Below, in pieces: positions 13,663 through 26,079 of a stretch of DNA of 64,000 bases. The notes beneath the pieces were generated by a model. It was not told where the DNA came from. It saw only the letters and a program-made list of their open reading frames with translations, and made no database searches. How positions within the stretch are numbered: position 1 is the stretch's first letter; the number at the start of each line of letters is the position of its first letter. This stretch comes from Gossypium raimondii (Eukaryota; Streptophyta; Magnoliopsida; Malvales; Malvaceae). The DNA lies in NCBI RefSeq assembly GCF_025698545.1, contig NC_068569.1, positions 14,446,001 to 14,510,000 of the forward strand, written 5' to 3'. Made by a program: the position numbers and the translations under genes.

Positions 13663-16600
13663 GCATTTTACAAATAAGCGAAAATGGATGAGGATTTAGA
13701 TATTTGAATTTGTTATATATATGCTTAAGTATTTTGGATTCAGATAATTGATATTCAAGGGTTAATATTTGCATATGCTTTAAATTTGTTGATTTTAATA
13801 TGCAAAAACCAAATTGGATGTTTAAGAATATCCAAATTTACACTATCCATTGTTATTCTTAATTTTCAGGCAAACAGTATCATTGTCATGCCATGAGTAA
13901 CTTTCAGGGAGAATTTCATCAATATTAATATTAGTGAATGGGATATGTTGGTCTTACAGTTTATGGTCAGAGTCAAGTTTCATAGCTTACAAAGAATTTA
14001 CATAATAATAAGCATGAATTTGGAATTTTGCTGTTTGTTTTAATTGTTATTTGTTCCCTTCAGTGCTATAATAGTTAAAAAGTTTCTCAAGAGAACTCAG
14101 TTTTTGTTATTGCCTATATGTTTTCTGCTCTTTTGATTAAAATAGAAAGGTTACTGATATTGTTTTGCATGCAGAAAATGCTTCTGGCAGTTGGACATGT
14201 TCATTAGGTTTGTGGTGCTTGAACCCGTTCGTTGTATTCAGAGATGTATCTGATCTTTCGTTATCAGTCATCTTAACTTCTGGGTAAGAATGGTCCTTAT
14301 TTGAATGTTTCAGTTGCTTGCCTTGCATCAATGAACCTTCTATGCATCATAAAAAAGTATGTTCAGCTTTGTGCAGCCTTGAAATATCGTCTCCCAAATT
14401 TTTTTGCAAGTTTATAGCCAAGTCAAAGCCATTAACTGCTTCTACCTATCTGGAAAGATATCTTTCTTTGGAAAGATCTTTGTAGTATCTAATTGACACA
14501 TAATATATGACATCATCCCATAGGTGTGCTATCCTTTCTGAAGAAACTTGCCATTTATGATGCCTGATAATGCGATGCAATTTAGGGAAGGTTCTCAAAT
14601 ATATTCTTGTCTTTTCCATTTACTGGTTTCTTTGGGCTCACTTGTATTTCCAAATAGTGTTTTCCACTTGTAATTTTGTTAATTTCTATAATCTAGGACA
14701 TTATCGCCAATGAACTCCTTCTCATCTGAACTTGGCGTGCAGTTTGGAAACTGTTTGGAGGCTCCTCATGTTATTGATATCAAATCCCAGGTATAAGTTT
14801 TATTTGCCTCATGCTTATGATTCTTATTTCCACTTCATTTCAATTATGAGTTATCAGCTATTCTGTTACAGGTATGGTCTGCTGTAATCTCCCATGGTCC
14901 AGACAATTACCAATTGGATGCAAGTTACAAAACAGCGGATCAATATGCTTTCCAGGTATATTGGATTTTTTTTTTCATTTTTTGTTTGAGTGAGAAATAA
15001 TTATTATTTGACATTTGCACATCTGAAATTTTCCTTCTGCAGGACTCACTTGGCAAATCCTTGGAAGAAATTTTCAAGATTGTTCCAGGTGGCTGTCTGG
15101 TTTTCTTCCCAAGTTACAAGCTGATGAAGAAGCTTTGTGATCGTTGGCATAACACAGGCCAATGGTCACAACTTAAAGCACGAAAGCCCCTTTTTGTTGG
15201 TAATACATATTTTATCCCTTCCCTAGATCTAATGTGGTTGTGCAATCATTAATTTTCTTGTTAGGAATTGCTATTTAAAACTGTTTCTACGCACATTTGC
15301 CTGGCCCTTTGTTTGGATGTTGGAAATGGCCTGATATGCTCGGTGTTTATAACTCATATTGTTCATTCTCAGATATCTCTTATTGGATTGGAAATCTGAT
15401 CCAGTGGTGTCTGTGCAGAGCCAAGAGGGGGTAATCAGGAAGAATTTGAGACTGTTCTGAAAGGTTATTATAATTCAGTATCTCGAGTCAAGAAACCTGT
15501 TCTTCGGAAAAAGAGAAGGATAAAAAGAACAGATGACAATGTGGTTGAGTCTGCAGAAGTTACTAGCCCCAGAGGGGCGGCTTTTCTTGCAGTTTTCCGA
15601 GGAAAGGTAAGCTTTGCTCTTTTCCTTGTGAAATCTTGACTGACAGGAGACTTTTTTTAAGGGATTAATTTCATTGTCTAGTTGGGGACAGTGCAATCCA
15701 ATTGTCACTATATTTATTCCATAGGCTTGGTCAATTTGGTCCCTATTTGGACTAATTAGTGGAAATGCAATTTTTAATGTCTTATGTCTTGGCACTTTTT
15801 CATGGTGGAAATTCATTTATGCGGTTCATTAAAAGTTGATTCTATTCTTTGCAGGTGTCAGAAGGCATAGATTTTTCTGATGATAATGCTAGGGTGGTTG
15901 TATCCTTTTGATTGCTTTGAGGTTTTGGTCCTTTTCCTATATTTCAGTCATTAACTTGGTGCTTTCTGGCCACTGATCACCTGTGTTCATTTTTCTTAAG
16001 ATTATCTGCTGTTTGCCTGTGCCTTTAAAAGCACAAAGGCATATTTTGTAGTATGATTGCTAACTAATTGTCATTCTTGACTATCTAAGATAGCTGTTGG
16101 CATTCCCTTCCCGAATATGTACGTATTCTCACATGATGATGTTTTCAAACAAAAATTTTATTTTTCTTGATTTCTGACTCCTATAGACTTTGCAGAAATG
16201 ATAAACAGATCGAGTTAAAGAAGAAATATAATAATACTTACAGATCATCTAAAAACCTTCTGAGTGGAAATGAGTGGTACTGCCAGCAAGCCTTCAGAGC
16301 TCTAAATCAAGCTCTTGGTATGTCCTGTAAATTTCCAGCTTCTAGTTTATTCATTTGCTCATTCTTCTTGCACTGTTTATTATGTGATTTGATAATACAT
16401 TAAGTCCAAGTATTTGCATGATATTTAGGTTATATACAGATGGTTAATTATGTCATTTAAGCATATATTCTTCCTAAATCTCCCCCTAAAAAAAAAGGAA
16501 AAGGAACTTTCTTCAGTTCAATGGTGTTATTCAATGACTACCTTTTTTACTATGCAGGGCGCTGTATACGCCATAGATATGATTATGGAGCCATCATCCT

Positions 16601-19600
16601 ACTAGGTAATCATTTTGGATTTGGTTTTAGCTATTACACAAGCTTCTGAATATAAAATGCTAACATCACACAACTTACTAACTTTTTTTTTGATAAATCA
16701 CACAACTTACTATCAAATGAATATATAAGGGAAAATCTTTGTGGCCAATGTCTAGTCCCTTGCTCAAATTACCAGTGGTGCCATGGACTTGTGATAGTTC
16801 ACTATTTGTCTGCTAGGTGAGCAGATATGGAAGAGAGCAACGCTCTTCCCAAAAACGTAGATGGATAGGATAAGATGTGGACTAGGGTAATCTTTTATAT
16901 GAAACAGAGTATTCATTGATGGTTTATTGCATTGCCTCTAGTGAGATTCATAGGCATCTGGTCTTTGCTACTTCATGGATAATTAAATGTATATCATATG
17001 ATAACCAGTTGGGTTTGGGTTAAGTCTAGAACTGTTTTCTAGTTTTGCTTTGTGCATTTTTTGGCTAGGATGAGTTGTGCAGGGAAAGTAAAACAAATCT
17101 TTAGCTTCTGAGAATTCCCTATTTCTTTTTCTGGAGAATTTTGTCAGCTCTACTTGATTGTACCAAAGCATCAAACTTGTATAAATATGTGAAGCATTGC
17201 CCCTAGAAATGTGCAGATGTTACTATTAGCTAGTAGCTGTACTTCCTCAGAGTCTTCCATTAGATGCTTTCGTACCAAAGTTCAGCAGTATAACAGTCTG
17301 ATGCCATATATTTATTTAATTAAAATATGGCTTGTGATATTTTGCTGCATTTGAGGTAATGTTCTTCATAACATTAAGAAAATGATAGTAATTCTCCCCT
17401 TTTTAATGCATATTTAAATGGAAATGGTTTTTTGTGATCAGATTGGCGTTTTCAGGATGAAAAGAATAGAGCACATATTTCGAAGTGGCTAAGGCCATCC
17501 ATTAGAATGTATGGAAGTTTTGAGAAGTCATTGGACGAGCTGAGATCCTTTTTCAGAGAAGTCAAGGTCCGTTTTGAGTTCCTTTATTAATATCTCCTTT
17601 CTTTTTAGACTGTTTGGTTTTCTTGTGCGTGGACTGTGGTCTAATGGTGTTACATAAGGTCTTTTCTCTGGCTTCACTTGTTTGCAGGACTTGGTTTCCA
17701 AGAACAAGGTTTGTAATATGAACTCAAACTTTAATGAAGATTTCCCTTCTATGGATCAGAGCTGAGAATTTCCAGAGAGAAATTTGAAATTTAACCTATC
17801 TATTCATTGGTGGACAGCAACTATCTTCTTTGGCAAAATATGATACCACTTTTCCCCAAATGAAGCCTCAAAGTGATATTGCAGCTCAGACAAGGGTTCA
17901 AGCAGATAAGGACGAGAAGACCTGCACTGAATGTGTTGATCTAGAATGCAACTCACCAAAAGATTCAGGGTAATGACTGACACTTATTCTGTACTTTGAA
18001 GCTGAAATGTAATGGTAGCAAACTATATGCTTGTGCATGCCACCTCACTGGTGCAACGCGGTGTAGTAAAACTGGCTGCATCATTTTTAGGAGATTTCTG
18101 TTGTTTTATCATTTGCTTTTGGACTATTTTTGATATTCTTACTCATCTAACCATACATAACTAGTGTTTTTAAGAACTTGAAACATCAAACTGGTATTAT
18201 TGACTTGGAATCATCCTCTTGCAGGTGTTTTGAGGCTTCAACTATGACATTCTCCAACGAAGATCAAGATTTGCTCGTGGTCAAGGAAACGCCAGTTGTC
18301 AATGCTGGTATCTGTGTAGCTAGTCCAGGTTCCGTAGCCAAGGATGCTAACTCTGGTTCAACTATAATTCAGGCCTCAACCAACTCTCCGGATCAATTTC
18401 TGTTTCATCCAATGTCTTCAACAAGCCCGAACGAAGTTCCTTCTGTTTTTGAATCAACAATCACCCCTGGAAAAGATGCGGATCAGAACACACCATTGAA
18501 TCTCAGTGTTTGTTCATATATGCAGAAAAGGAGGAAACCCATAAGTTCAACTTTTATTAACCTTGTTGACGAAGAAAACAGTGATATTTCTGCTCAAATT
18601 CCAGGTTCCACGAATTTTGAGGGACTAACCAATGGAGATATGCTTCGCAGAATTGATTTTAGTTTTGAAACTAGTTCAGCTGAAAACGATTATCCTAAGG
18701 AGACAAATGTTCCACGGCCATTAGCTACTGGTAATACGATTCCGGTTATGGATAAAAGATTACAGATTTTCTGTTTACTCTGCAGAAGTCCTTTAGGTCG
18801 CCCTGAAAATAATTTGTATCTCAGTTTCTCACTGACTGTGTCCTCAAAAGTCTACTTGTTATCTCTTTTCAAAGAGAGATTAACTTCTTGTGATTCAAAT
18901 ACGCCACCAACTGTACCGGTTATAGTAACCGATATTTCATCAGTTGATCCAAGACTTTGCAATGGAACTCTTGAAGGTGATCGAGACCAGGGCACTTGGC
19001 GTGAAGAAGACGGGTGTGTATTCAAAAAGGTCTTTTGCCCCTTCTGCACTAACCCTAACAATTGTCTTGGTGTGCAAATCAAAGCAGCTGATGAAAAGAA
19101 TGTGCAGTTACTAAACAAGGTAGGTTATTGCAACCTTATGTCTCAGAACTATGCATTTTTTTGCGATTCTTCATTGTCGTACTCTTATTTTAAAAATGCT
19201 CTTCTGAAACATACTTTTTCATCTGCAGATAATGCTTTACCATGGAAGTGTGGTAATTGGACATTCTGAAGCAGCAGGTGACCAGGCAGCAAAGGATAAG
19301 GTATGTTGTAATACTGGGCCTAATGATTCTTCTACCATTGACCTTTGTATTTTTCGAATATGCCATGATACTAAGAAAACTGGGAATATTAAGGATAAAA
19401 TGAGCTGAAATTCTATAGGTTTGCCTTTATCCACTTGGCAATCATGCAAAACAATATTACATGCCGATGCTTTGCTAAAAACCTATCCATAGGATTTAAC
19501 ACATTTTTATAGGATTTGCTACAGGTGAATGGCTCAATCACAAAGAAGACTACCATTTTAAAATCCATTGAAAAATTTGCATATTCTCCCAAGCAAACAG

Positions 19601-19752
19601 ACTTGGGAGGATGGAGGACTACAAAATCGAAGGTTAGACAAAAAATGCGGAGCTTTTAATCACAAAGATATTCTGTCTATTCTAAAACCTAATTTATTTT
19701 TAATTTTAATTTTATATTTATTATGTTGCAGCTAAAACTTTCCAAGAAATAG
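9589..19752 (+). CDS. FANCJ: FANCJ/BRIP1-type Fe-S DNA helicase, 29 exons, 1217 aa
   Basis: Exons: 9589-9988, 10149-10242, 10690-10765, 10935-10996, 11088-11129, 11246-11346, 11429-11570, 12223-12284, 12360-12433, 12517-12590, 12996-13083, 13153-13225, 13322-13417, 14175-14283, 14697-14790, 14872-14955, 15043-15199, 15419-15606, 15855-15899, 16090-16118, 16196-16317, 16558-16605, 17442-17566, 17688-17708, 17818-17969, 18225-19119, 19229-19300, 19525-19632, 19732-19752. All junctions keep frame, 1218 codons. The Q-like motif PYGTQLSFM is followed by Walker A GTGKS (77-81), the four Fe-S cysteines C197, C211, C221, C260, DEAH (303-306), the SEGIDF motif and the [14 protein letters not shown] motif VI. 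XPD/FANCJ helicases unwind DNA 5'-3' in crosslink repair, G-quadruplex resolution and crossover control. The C-terminus carries two CxxC pairs (1036/1039 and 1124/1127). The start Met is at 9589. The exon 24 and last-exon choices are the least certain. Confidence 0.93.
10794..10817 (+). repeat. (TTC)n microsatellite in FANCJ intron 3
   Basis: Eight or so uninterrupted TTC units inside the intron after exon 3. It also enriches the pyrimidine tract of that intron. Confidence 0.9.
13631..13662 (+). repeat. (TTA)n microsatellite in FANCJ intron 13
   Basis: About ten TTA units in a 757-bp AT-rich intron between exons 13 and 14. Confidence 0.9.
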
Positions 19753-21085
19753 TGTTGGGCATGAACATGTCAATTGCACATAAGTCAAATTTGTTCTTTG
19801 TGAAACCCTCCATTGGGGAGATGCTCCCGGGGTGGGGGTGGGGTGACTAGGGAGATGTACATTTGGTGAGTTGAGTATTTTTTAGTCTGATAAAATACCT
19901 TAGAGCAAGCCAGCAGAAATTATGGGCTTACCATATCCAAGTCTAATTTATGAAGCTGAGATTGCTGTCCTGTCCGTTTAATAGGGCATATATGTACATT
20001 TTTTTGGGGCGTTTTAGTTTTGGTTTCATCTATTTTGTTTCCACAGATCCAGGTTTGACTTCGCATTTTTCTTTTGAGAGGATGTATTACTAAACCCGGT
20101 TTAATGACTTTGGGTGAGTTTGAATGGGCGGTGCGTTTATCTGCGGTTAGTGTAAAAACAATGGTGGCGGTGAGATTAGATACTGTAGCGATACAATAGT
20201 GTGAGATAAAAAGTAAACTAAACGCACCACACCGCACCTAATCGTTCATTTAAACCCACCTTTTGTAAATACCGGGACATAGCATTTTTAGCTAGTTGCT
20301 TATGATCTTTTCTTTAAAAGCAAACCAGAATTGAGGTTTCAATCAGTTGTTAATTATAGACTAGAAAAGTTAATATATGTTTTAATATGGGTTTATATTT
20401 ACTACTGTTAGTGTATAGATTTATACATTGACAGTTAATGATATACTAATATAGAGATTAGACATTTTAACAGTTATTTAAATTTATTAATAAAGGATGT
20501 CAATTATGTATGAAACATAAATTAGTTTTTCGGTAAAAATAAAAAAGAAGTTTTATTACAAAAAGAACACTCTTGTGGCTGATCATAAAGCGCAAAGCCT
20601 AACTCAAAGTCAAAGCAAAAGAAATGGAAGGGGGTTGATCAAACCTACTGGAGTGGATGCATGATGAAAGAAGCTAGCATAAAAAAAATCTCCAGTTGGA
20701 CATAAGACATTATTAAATTTAGACGCATTATGACTCTGTTGGTTATACGTATTGAACAAATACAATACATAAACCATCCATTTTTGGTATTAGACCAAGA
20801 ATACTGGACGCATGATGAAACAAGAAGGCTCTATCAAGTCCAGTTGGGTGGAATTGATCGAACCCTGTTGAAATCATAAATTGCAGCCCAAAGCTCAAAG
20901 CCCAACGTCAACCCAGCCTCATCCTCTCAATTTTCATTTCCAGCGCAAATTGAGATTTTTTTTTGGATTGACAGCGCAATTGAATTTTAATTTGCCACTT
21001 AATCTCTCTCTGTCCTTTCCTTTTCTGTTCACTTTCTTCCCCCCTCCCCCTTTCACATCAACCCTAACCCTACCTCACCAATCAG
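19753..21085. other. FANCJ 3' flank and HMGB promoter/leader
   Basis: Holds the FANCJ 3' UTR, a small MITE (20112-20260) and the HMGB promoter. The sequence around 20640-20870 contains two diverged copies of a short motif (GCATGATGAAA ... TCCAGTTGG). From about 20980 it becomes CT-rich (CTCTCTCTGTCC, CCCCCTCCCCC), which is typical of a plant 5' UTR. Confidence 0.5.
20112..20260. mobile_element. Small MITE with GGTGxGTTTxAATG inverted ends
   Basis: About 150 bp. The left end GGTGAGTTTGAATGGGCGG pairs with the right end, which reads GGTGGGTTTAAATGAACG on the other strand. The inner parts GCGGTGCGTTTA and ACGCACCACACCGC also pair. I recognise the inner string (GTAAAAACAATGGTGGCGG, TAGATACTGTAGCG) as a MITE type common in cotton, from memory only. 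No coding capacity; no clear target duplication. Confidence 0.7.
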
Positions 21086-21184
21086 GTATTTCCCCTCGCC
21101 CTTGCTATTCATCATTTTCCCACAACTTTTTCGGCTTCCTGTCGATTTTATTGGTTTTTTCCTGATCTGCGATCTTAATTGCAG
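21086..21184 (+). other. 5' UTR intron of HMGB
   Basis: CACCAATCAG|GTATTTCC to CTTAATTGCAG|GATACAAC leaves the ATG only eight bases into the second exon. Leader introns just upstream of the start codon are common in highly expressed plant genes. Inferred from splice consensus only. Confidence 0.7.
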
Positions 21185-21192
21185 GATACAAC

Positions 21193-22351
21193 ATGAAGGG
21201 AGGTAAATCCAAGTCAGATACTAAGAGCTCCAGGTTCGTTTTTTCTTTTATCTTCTTCATACCGATTGTTCTAAGATTTCAGATCTAGATGAGGATTACG
21301 TTTCTTATTGGTTGACTTTATTCTCTGATTTGTCGATAGGCTCGCCGTGAACAAGAAATCTAGCGCCAAAGCTGGAAAGAAATCGGGGAAGGCGGCTAAG
21401 GATCCAAACAAGCCAAAGAGGCCTGCTAGTGCCTTCTTCGTTTTCATGTAATCATTCAAAATTCTATCCTGTATATGTAGGTTTTTTTTCTTTATATATT
21501 TTTGGTTTCAAGGAAAGCTCTGGCGTTTCTATTCTTCGTAAAACGCCGATCGACGAGGTGAATCGAATGATCCTTTTTATGGTCAAAGCTAATTTCAAGC
21601 TTCGAGGAGTTGTTTCTTGACTTACTGTCATTTTCTTATCCAATTCGGTAATTTTCATTTCTTGATCTTCAGGGAGGAGTTCCGTGAGCAATACAAGAAG
21701 GAACACCCAAAAAACAAATCTGTCGCTGCTGTAAGCATGAATTATAATTTTTATTTCTTCTTTTTTAAAGCCGTAAAATTGTTTCTCTCGGTTCTATTTC
21801 TCTTCTGTGGTCAAATTTAGGTGGGCAAAGCTGGTGGAGATAAATGGAAGAGCTTGTCTGATGCTGTAAGTAAATTTTTTTTGTTTGTTCATCGTTAAAA
21901 TTCTGTAAAAGCACACAAATCTATTTTCTGATTAACTTAACAATCGTAATAATTAAAAACATTTAGGAAAAAGCACCTTATATAGCAAAGGCAGAGAAGC
22001 GAAAGGTCGAGTATGAAAAGAACATGAAAGCCTACACTAAGAGACAGGTAATTTCCTTTATTTCTTAGTTAAATTGTTTTTTTTTCTTGTTTAATGATTT
22101 TAAAGTTTCTGTTAGGGCTGTTTATAGTTCGTGATTTTTTTTTCCTTTTTGGATTCCAGGCTGAGGCTCCCAAAGAAGAAGAGTCGGAGTCTGAGAAGTC
22201 AGTGTCTGAGGTGAATGATGAGGAGGATGAGGACGATGAAGAAGGCAGCGGAGAGGTGAGTTGCAATATTTTGTTTTCCTTTTATTGTCGTTACCGATCA
22301 AGTTGGTTATTGAACTTCTATATTAAAATGCAGGAAGAAGATGATGACTAA
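21193..22351 (+). CDS. HMGB chromatin protein (HMGB2/3 type), 148 aa
   Basis: Exons 21193-21233, 21340-21447, 21673-21730, 21821-21865, 21967-22047, 22160-22255 and 22334-22351 give 149 in-frame codons. The protein has a basic N-terminus (residues 1-34), one HMG box (about 35-106: DPNKPKRPASAFFVFM, GGDKWKSLSDAEK, YEKNMKAY) and a Glu/Asp-rich tail ending EEEDDD. This is the standard plant HMGB layout and length. These abundant architectural proteins bend DNA and loosen nucleosomes. By size and tail it fits the HMGB2/HMGB3 group, which in Arabidopsis lies beside BRD1 and the RAD3-like genes. Nothing is broken. Confidence 0.95.
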
Positions 22352-23099
22352 GAAGCAAGGAAGACTTGTGGGAGGAGAGATAGCATAACGAATATAGGCT
22401 GGTGCTTAATTGCTTATATGTTAATGCTTTTGATGTTCCCATGTTATTCTCTCTAGATGGGCATATGCATGTCATCTAAAGGGAAAAAAAAAATGTACCT
22501 CTTAATCCTCTTAGTTTCTTTCGACCTTTAAGAAATTAATAGCTGTAGATGGTGGGAGATTTGGTGCTATATTATATTGTACTCTTGATTTTAACGTTGA
22601 AGAATGGCTTGTAAAAATATCCTTTTTAGATGATGATGTTGATGCGTTCATATATTTTATGTTTTGTGATTACGTAAAACTGATTTTTTTTATATATTAT
22701 ATAATATTAAATTTGAATTAAGTGTTCCAATGTTACTAACTCTGAAAAAAAAACATTAAAAGACGATGTTTATTGCAGGTTAATAAGCATTTTTATTGAC
22801 ACAAAGTACTTTATTCAAACAAATATTTTAGTTCGGCGATTAACGTGTGACACCTGAATTTGAAGCCTTGGCAAAAGAGGGGCGTGGGGGTGGGGGTGGG
22901 AATAAAGAATATTAATTGTACTGTATCGTGTTTTATTTTCTTGATTTTCGTTAATTTTGGAATTTTCACTAAAAAGGAGATAATATCAGGTTGAGAAATA
23001 TGGGCTGACTTACGAGAGCAGTAGCAAATATGGTACATACCATATATTGTTTTAATGGAAAGACCCCTAACGTAATGTGATTTTTTACCGGTTTCCTAG
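22352..23099. other. HMGB 3' UTR and flank
   Basis: About 300 bp of likely 3' UTR, then AT-rich DNA with a short G-run (about 22880-22900). No gene seen. Confidence 0.5.
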
Positions 23100-24915
23100 T
23101 AGGTAGAGGTGAGCATTCGATCGAATTGAATCGAAAATTTTTGTACTGTATCGAGTTTTCGAATCTCATTTTATCATCCTAAATTTATTTGAAGTTTTCT
23201 CGAATCGAGTCGAGTGAGATGAAATTCGAATCGAATCGAATCGAATATATTTGTTCGAGTTAAATTTTAAAAAATAATTTTGGGTGCTTGTAACTATTGT
23301 CACCCATCGTAATAAAATTTATCCACATTAATCAAATTTTTTATTAACTTTCATCACTTCATAATTTATTTATTAATTTTTTATATATTGGTTAGCTTCT
23401 TTGCTTGCTTGGTTGTTTCAATTATCTTGATTCTTGTCGCTATTTATTTTATAATTAAAAATATATTAAATGTAAAAATATAATTTTTAATAAAAGTTAT
23501 TTTAAAATAAAATGTGAAATTGATACCAATATAAAATTTTAACACGAATATTTTATGGCATAATTAATAATTCAATTTTAATATAAATATTCAATATGAC
23601 TAAACAATTCAATAATATAAATAATATAAAATGTGAAATTTAATTTAATAATATAAATAGTAGATATAAATAAAATTATTACTTTTTATGTTTAGTGATT
23701 TTTTGGATAATTTTGATTTTTATTTGAGAGTAAAGGGTGAGAAGTAAAAGTTTAGGGGAAAAATAAAAAGTTTTGGGGAATAAAAGTTTGAGAGAAAGTA
23801 AATAAGGAGAGTAAAATTTTGGAGAGAAAATATTAAAAAAAATTAGAGGGAGAGGGTTTGGGATAGATGGGAGGTGAGATGAGAAGGGAATAAAAGTTTT
23901 AAGGAAAAAGTGGGAGTGAGTAAAAATTTTGGGGGAAAATAAAAGGTTTTGAGAGTTTTTAAGAGTAAAATTTTGAGAAAAAATAAATGGGAGAGTAAAA
24001 TTTTGGTGGGAAATGGATTTTGGGTAGATTGGGGGGTTGGGAGGGGAGGGGAGGGGAGGGGAGTAAAAGTTTTGGGGGGAAAGTGGGAAGGAGTAAAAGT
24101 TTAGAGGGAAAAGTAAAAAGGTTTGGGAGTTGGGGTTAAAAATGTAAAATATTATAGTTTGGTATTCGAATTATTCGAGTTATTCGAATTCGAAAACTCA
24201 ACTCGATTCGAACTCGAAATTCAAAAAAAATTCGAGTTGGTTCGAATAACTCGATTGGTTTAACTCGAAATTCGAATTTTTTTCGATTTTTTCGAGTTAA
24301 TCGACCGGTTAACCGACCCGAAATAACATTAACTGAATTAATCGACCTTTCAAAATTTTTAACCGTTAACCGAACTGAAATTTTTTCAAAAAAATTAACC
24401 GAACCGAAATTTTTTCGATTAATTCGGTCGGTTAACCGAATTAACCGAAAATTATATGTTTTTTATTTTTGGTTAAAAATTAACCAAATTCCTCAAATTA
24501 ATTGAATTAAATCACTATGTAATTAAATTATTTTTAGACTTTTAGACTTTAGTTTTAGTTTTAGTTTTAGTTTTAGAATTTTATTTTTATTTATTAAATT
24601 ATTTGTAATTTTTATGATTGGGTTGGGTTGGGTAATTAAGTTGGGTTGGGTAATTAGGTTGGGTTGAATGCTTGGGTTTGAATTGGGTTTAGGTGAATAA
24701 TGAGCCTATTTATATATTATAATTTTATTTATTAATTTTTCGGTTAAATCAAAAAAATTAGGTTAACCGACCGGTTTCGAACCGAATTAATCGATAACTG
24801 AAAAATCAAAAAATAATTAACTGACCACCGACAAAATTCGGTTAACTGACCGAATTCGGTTAATCAATCGATTAACCGAATTTTTTCGGTTTTATCCGAA
24901 TTTTGCACACCCCTA
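23100..24915. mobile_element. Composite hAT-like non-autonomous element, 1.8 kb
   Basis: The left part starts near TAGGTAGAGGTGAGCATTCG and the right end reads TAGGGGTGTGCAAAATTCGG on the minus strand, both close to hAT terminal repeats. The flanks TTTCCTAG (23092-23099) and TTTCCCAG (24916-24923) match at 7 of 8 bases, the size of a hAT target duplication. The subterminal parts are arrays of TCGAAT/TTCGAG (left, and about 24160-24300) and of CCGAATTAACCG/GGTTAACCG (24300-24440 and 24760-24890). The two motif families differ, so two elements may be nested or fused. There is no transposase. Confidence 0.6.
23700..24130 (+). repeat. Polypurine tract with G-quadruplex-capable core
   Basis: Purine-rich degenerate tandem units of the form GAGTAAAATTTTGGGGGAAA, about 20-40 bp, fill this stretch inside the composite element. 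At 24030-24080 runs of three to six G are spaced by one to seven bases (GGGAGGGGAGGGGAGGGG), which fits the consensus for an intrastrand G-quadruplex. Confidence 0.75.
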
Positions 24916-24923
24916 TTTCCCAG

Positions 24924-25733
24924 TCCACTGGATGCACCCTGCCACTGCCAGGCATCAATTTCCAGTTGACGAAGATGAAGACGGAGGATCAGCTCGCCCT
25001 CTCCGGTCCTTAACAGGTTTTCTTTCATCCATTAATCCTTTCATTTCGTTATGCTCTTATTTTCTGAATTTATTTTTTTTCACCTATTATTGTTGTAATT
25101 GTTATTACCTGACCCTCACTACCTGCGATTTTCGGAATTTGGGTTTCTTAAATTTCATTTGCTAACAAACCTTGCTAAAGAGTGCACGGTTGTTTATAGT
25201 TGGGGTTTCGTCCTTCTGGCTCTCAAGAAATATTGAGGGAAGAAATTGCGATGCAGTGATTCAACAGTGTTGATGAGTGACCGTTGTTTGTTTATTAAAG
25301 TGCTACTCTTACTAGCTAACCATATATTTGGTCAGTCCTCTAAAAGGATTCTAGATTTGTGTTCTCAGTTTTGAGTCATTGGCTCACTGTGTAAAAACGG
25401 TGATGCAATCTTTTGATTATTTTTCATTTAGTTCTTGGTGGTGGGTAGAGGAGAAATGATGGAACCCATTTAAAATGTTGTTATGACTTGAAAATTGTGG
25501 TGCAAAGTTAGGGCGCGTGATGCTTACACTTGATCTCTGAACTTCTGGTGAGCTCACCTGTTGAGAAGTATATCTGCTGATGCGCTTTCATTGCACTGCA
25601 TATTACAAATTACAATAGAATATTTTCTTTCGTCTTTCTAATGTATTGTTTTCTTTTTTTAAAAGAAAATAATTCTTTGATCTGCTTTCTGCTGTTAGTG
25701 TGCCTTGTTGCACAAATTCTATAGCAATGGCAA
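24924..25733. other. Unassigned stretch with leader-like sequence
   Basis: Begins with a GC-balanced piece (about 24930-25015) ending CCTTAACAG|GTTTTC, which looks like a small first exon and donor. It may be the leader of the decayed Myb/SANT-like gene downstream (26611). No long frame or recognisable product. Confidence 0.3.
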
Positions 25734-25736
25734 TAA

Positions 25737-26079
25737 GGGTGTGCTTAGTTAGGTGAAAATGTGGCGGGATAGGAGTAGGGAATGGAAAAGTGGAAAGAAA
25801 ATAAATTTTGAGGGTGCTTAATTGAGAAGAAAAGTGAAAGGAAAAAAAATAGGAGAGATGATCATTTTCCATCCATTTTTAAATGTTCTATTTTCTTTAC
25901 TTCCATTTTTCAATTCTACCAAGCAATAGACAAAAAGAAAAAATAATTTTCTTTTCGTTTTTCCATCTCTTTTACTATGCACACCTATGGAAAGAAATTT
26001 ATATTTTCCATCCTTCTAGGTTTCTACCCTTTCAAATTTCCATCTTTCTAATTTTCTTTCCACTCTACCAAGCAAAGCC
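25737..26079. mobile_element. Tourist-like MITE, 343 bp
   Basis: Flanked by TAA (25734-25736 and 26080-26082). The ends GGGTGTGCTTAGTTAG and, from the other strand, GGCTTTGCTTGGTAGAG are matching inverted repeats, and the arms continue as GGAAAG/CTTTCC-rich sequence. The 3-bp TAA duplication and the GCTTGGT end fit PIF/Harbinger-derived MITEs. No coding capacity. Confidence 0.7.

Noticed and set aside
17688-17765. FANCJ ending early by reading through after exon 24 (stop near 17763)
   Set aside because: AAG|GTTTGT to GGACAG|CAACTA continues the frame into exons 25-29 with conserved zinc-type motifs; a short isoform remains possible.
19633-19660. FANCJ ending by read-through after exon 28 (stop near 19660)
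   Set aside because: Splicing to TTGCAG|CTAAAACTT gives a Lys-rich tail and a clean stop; both are possible, and the choice changes only about eight residues.
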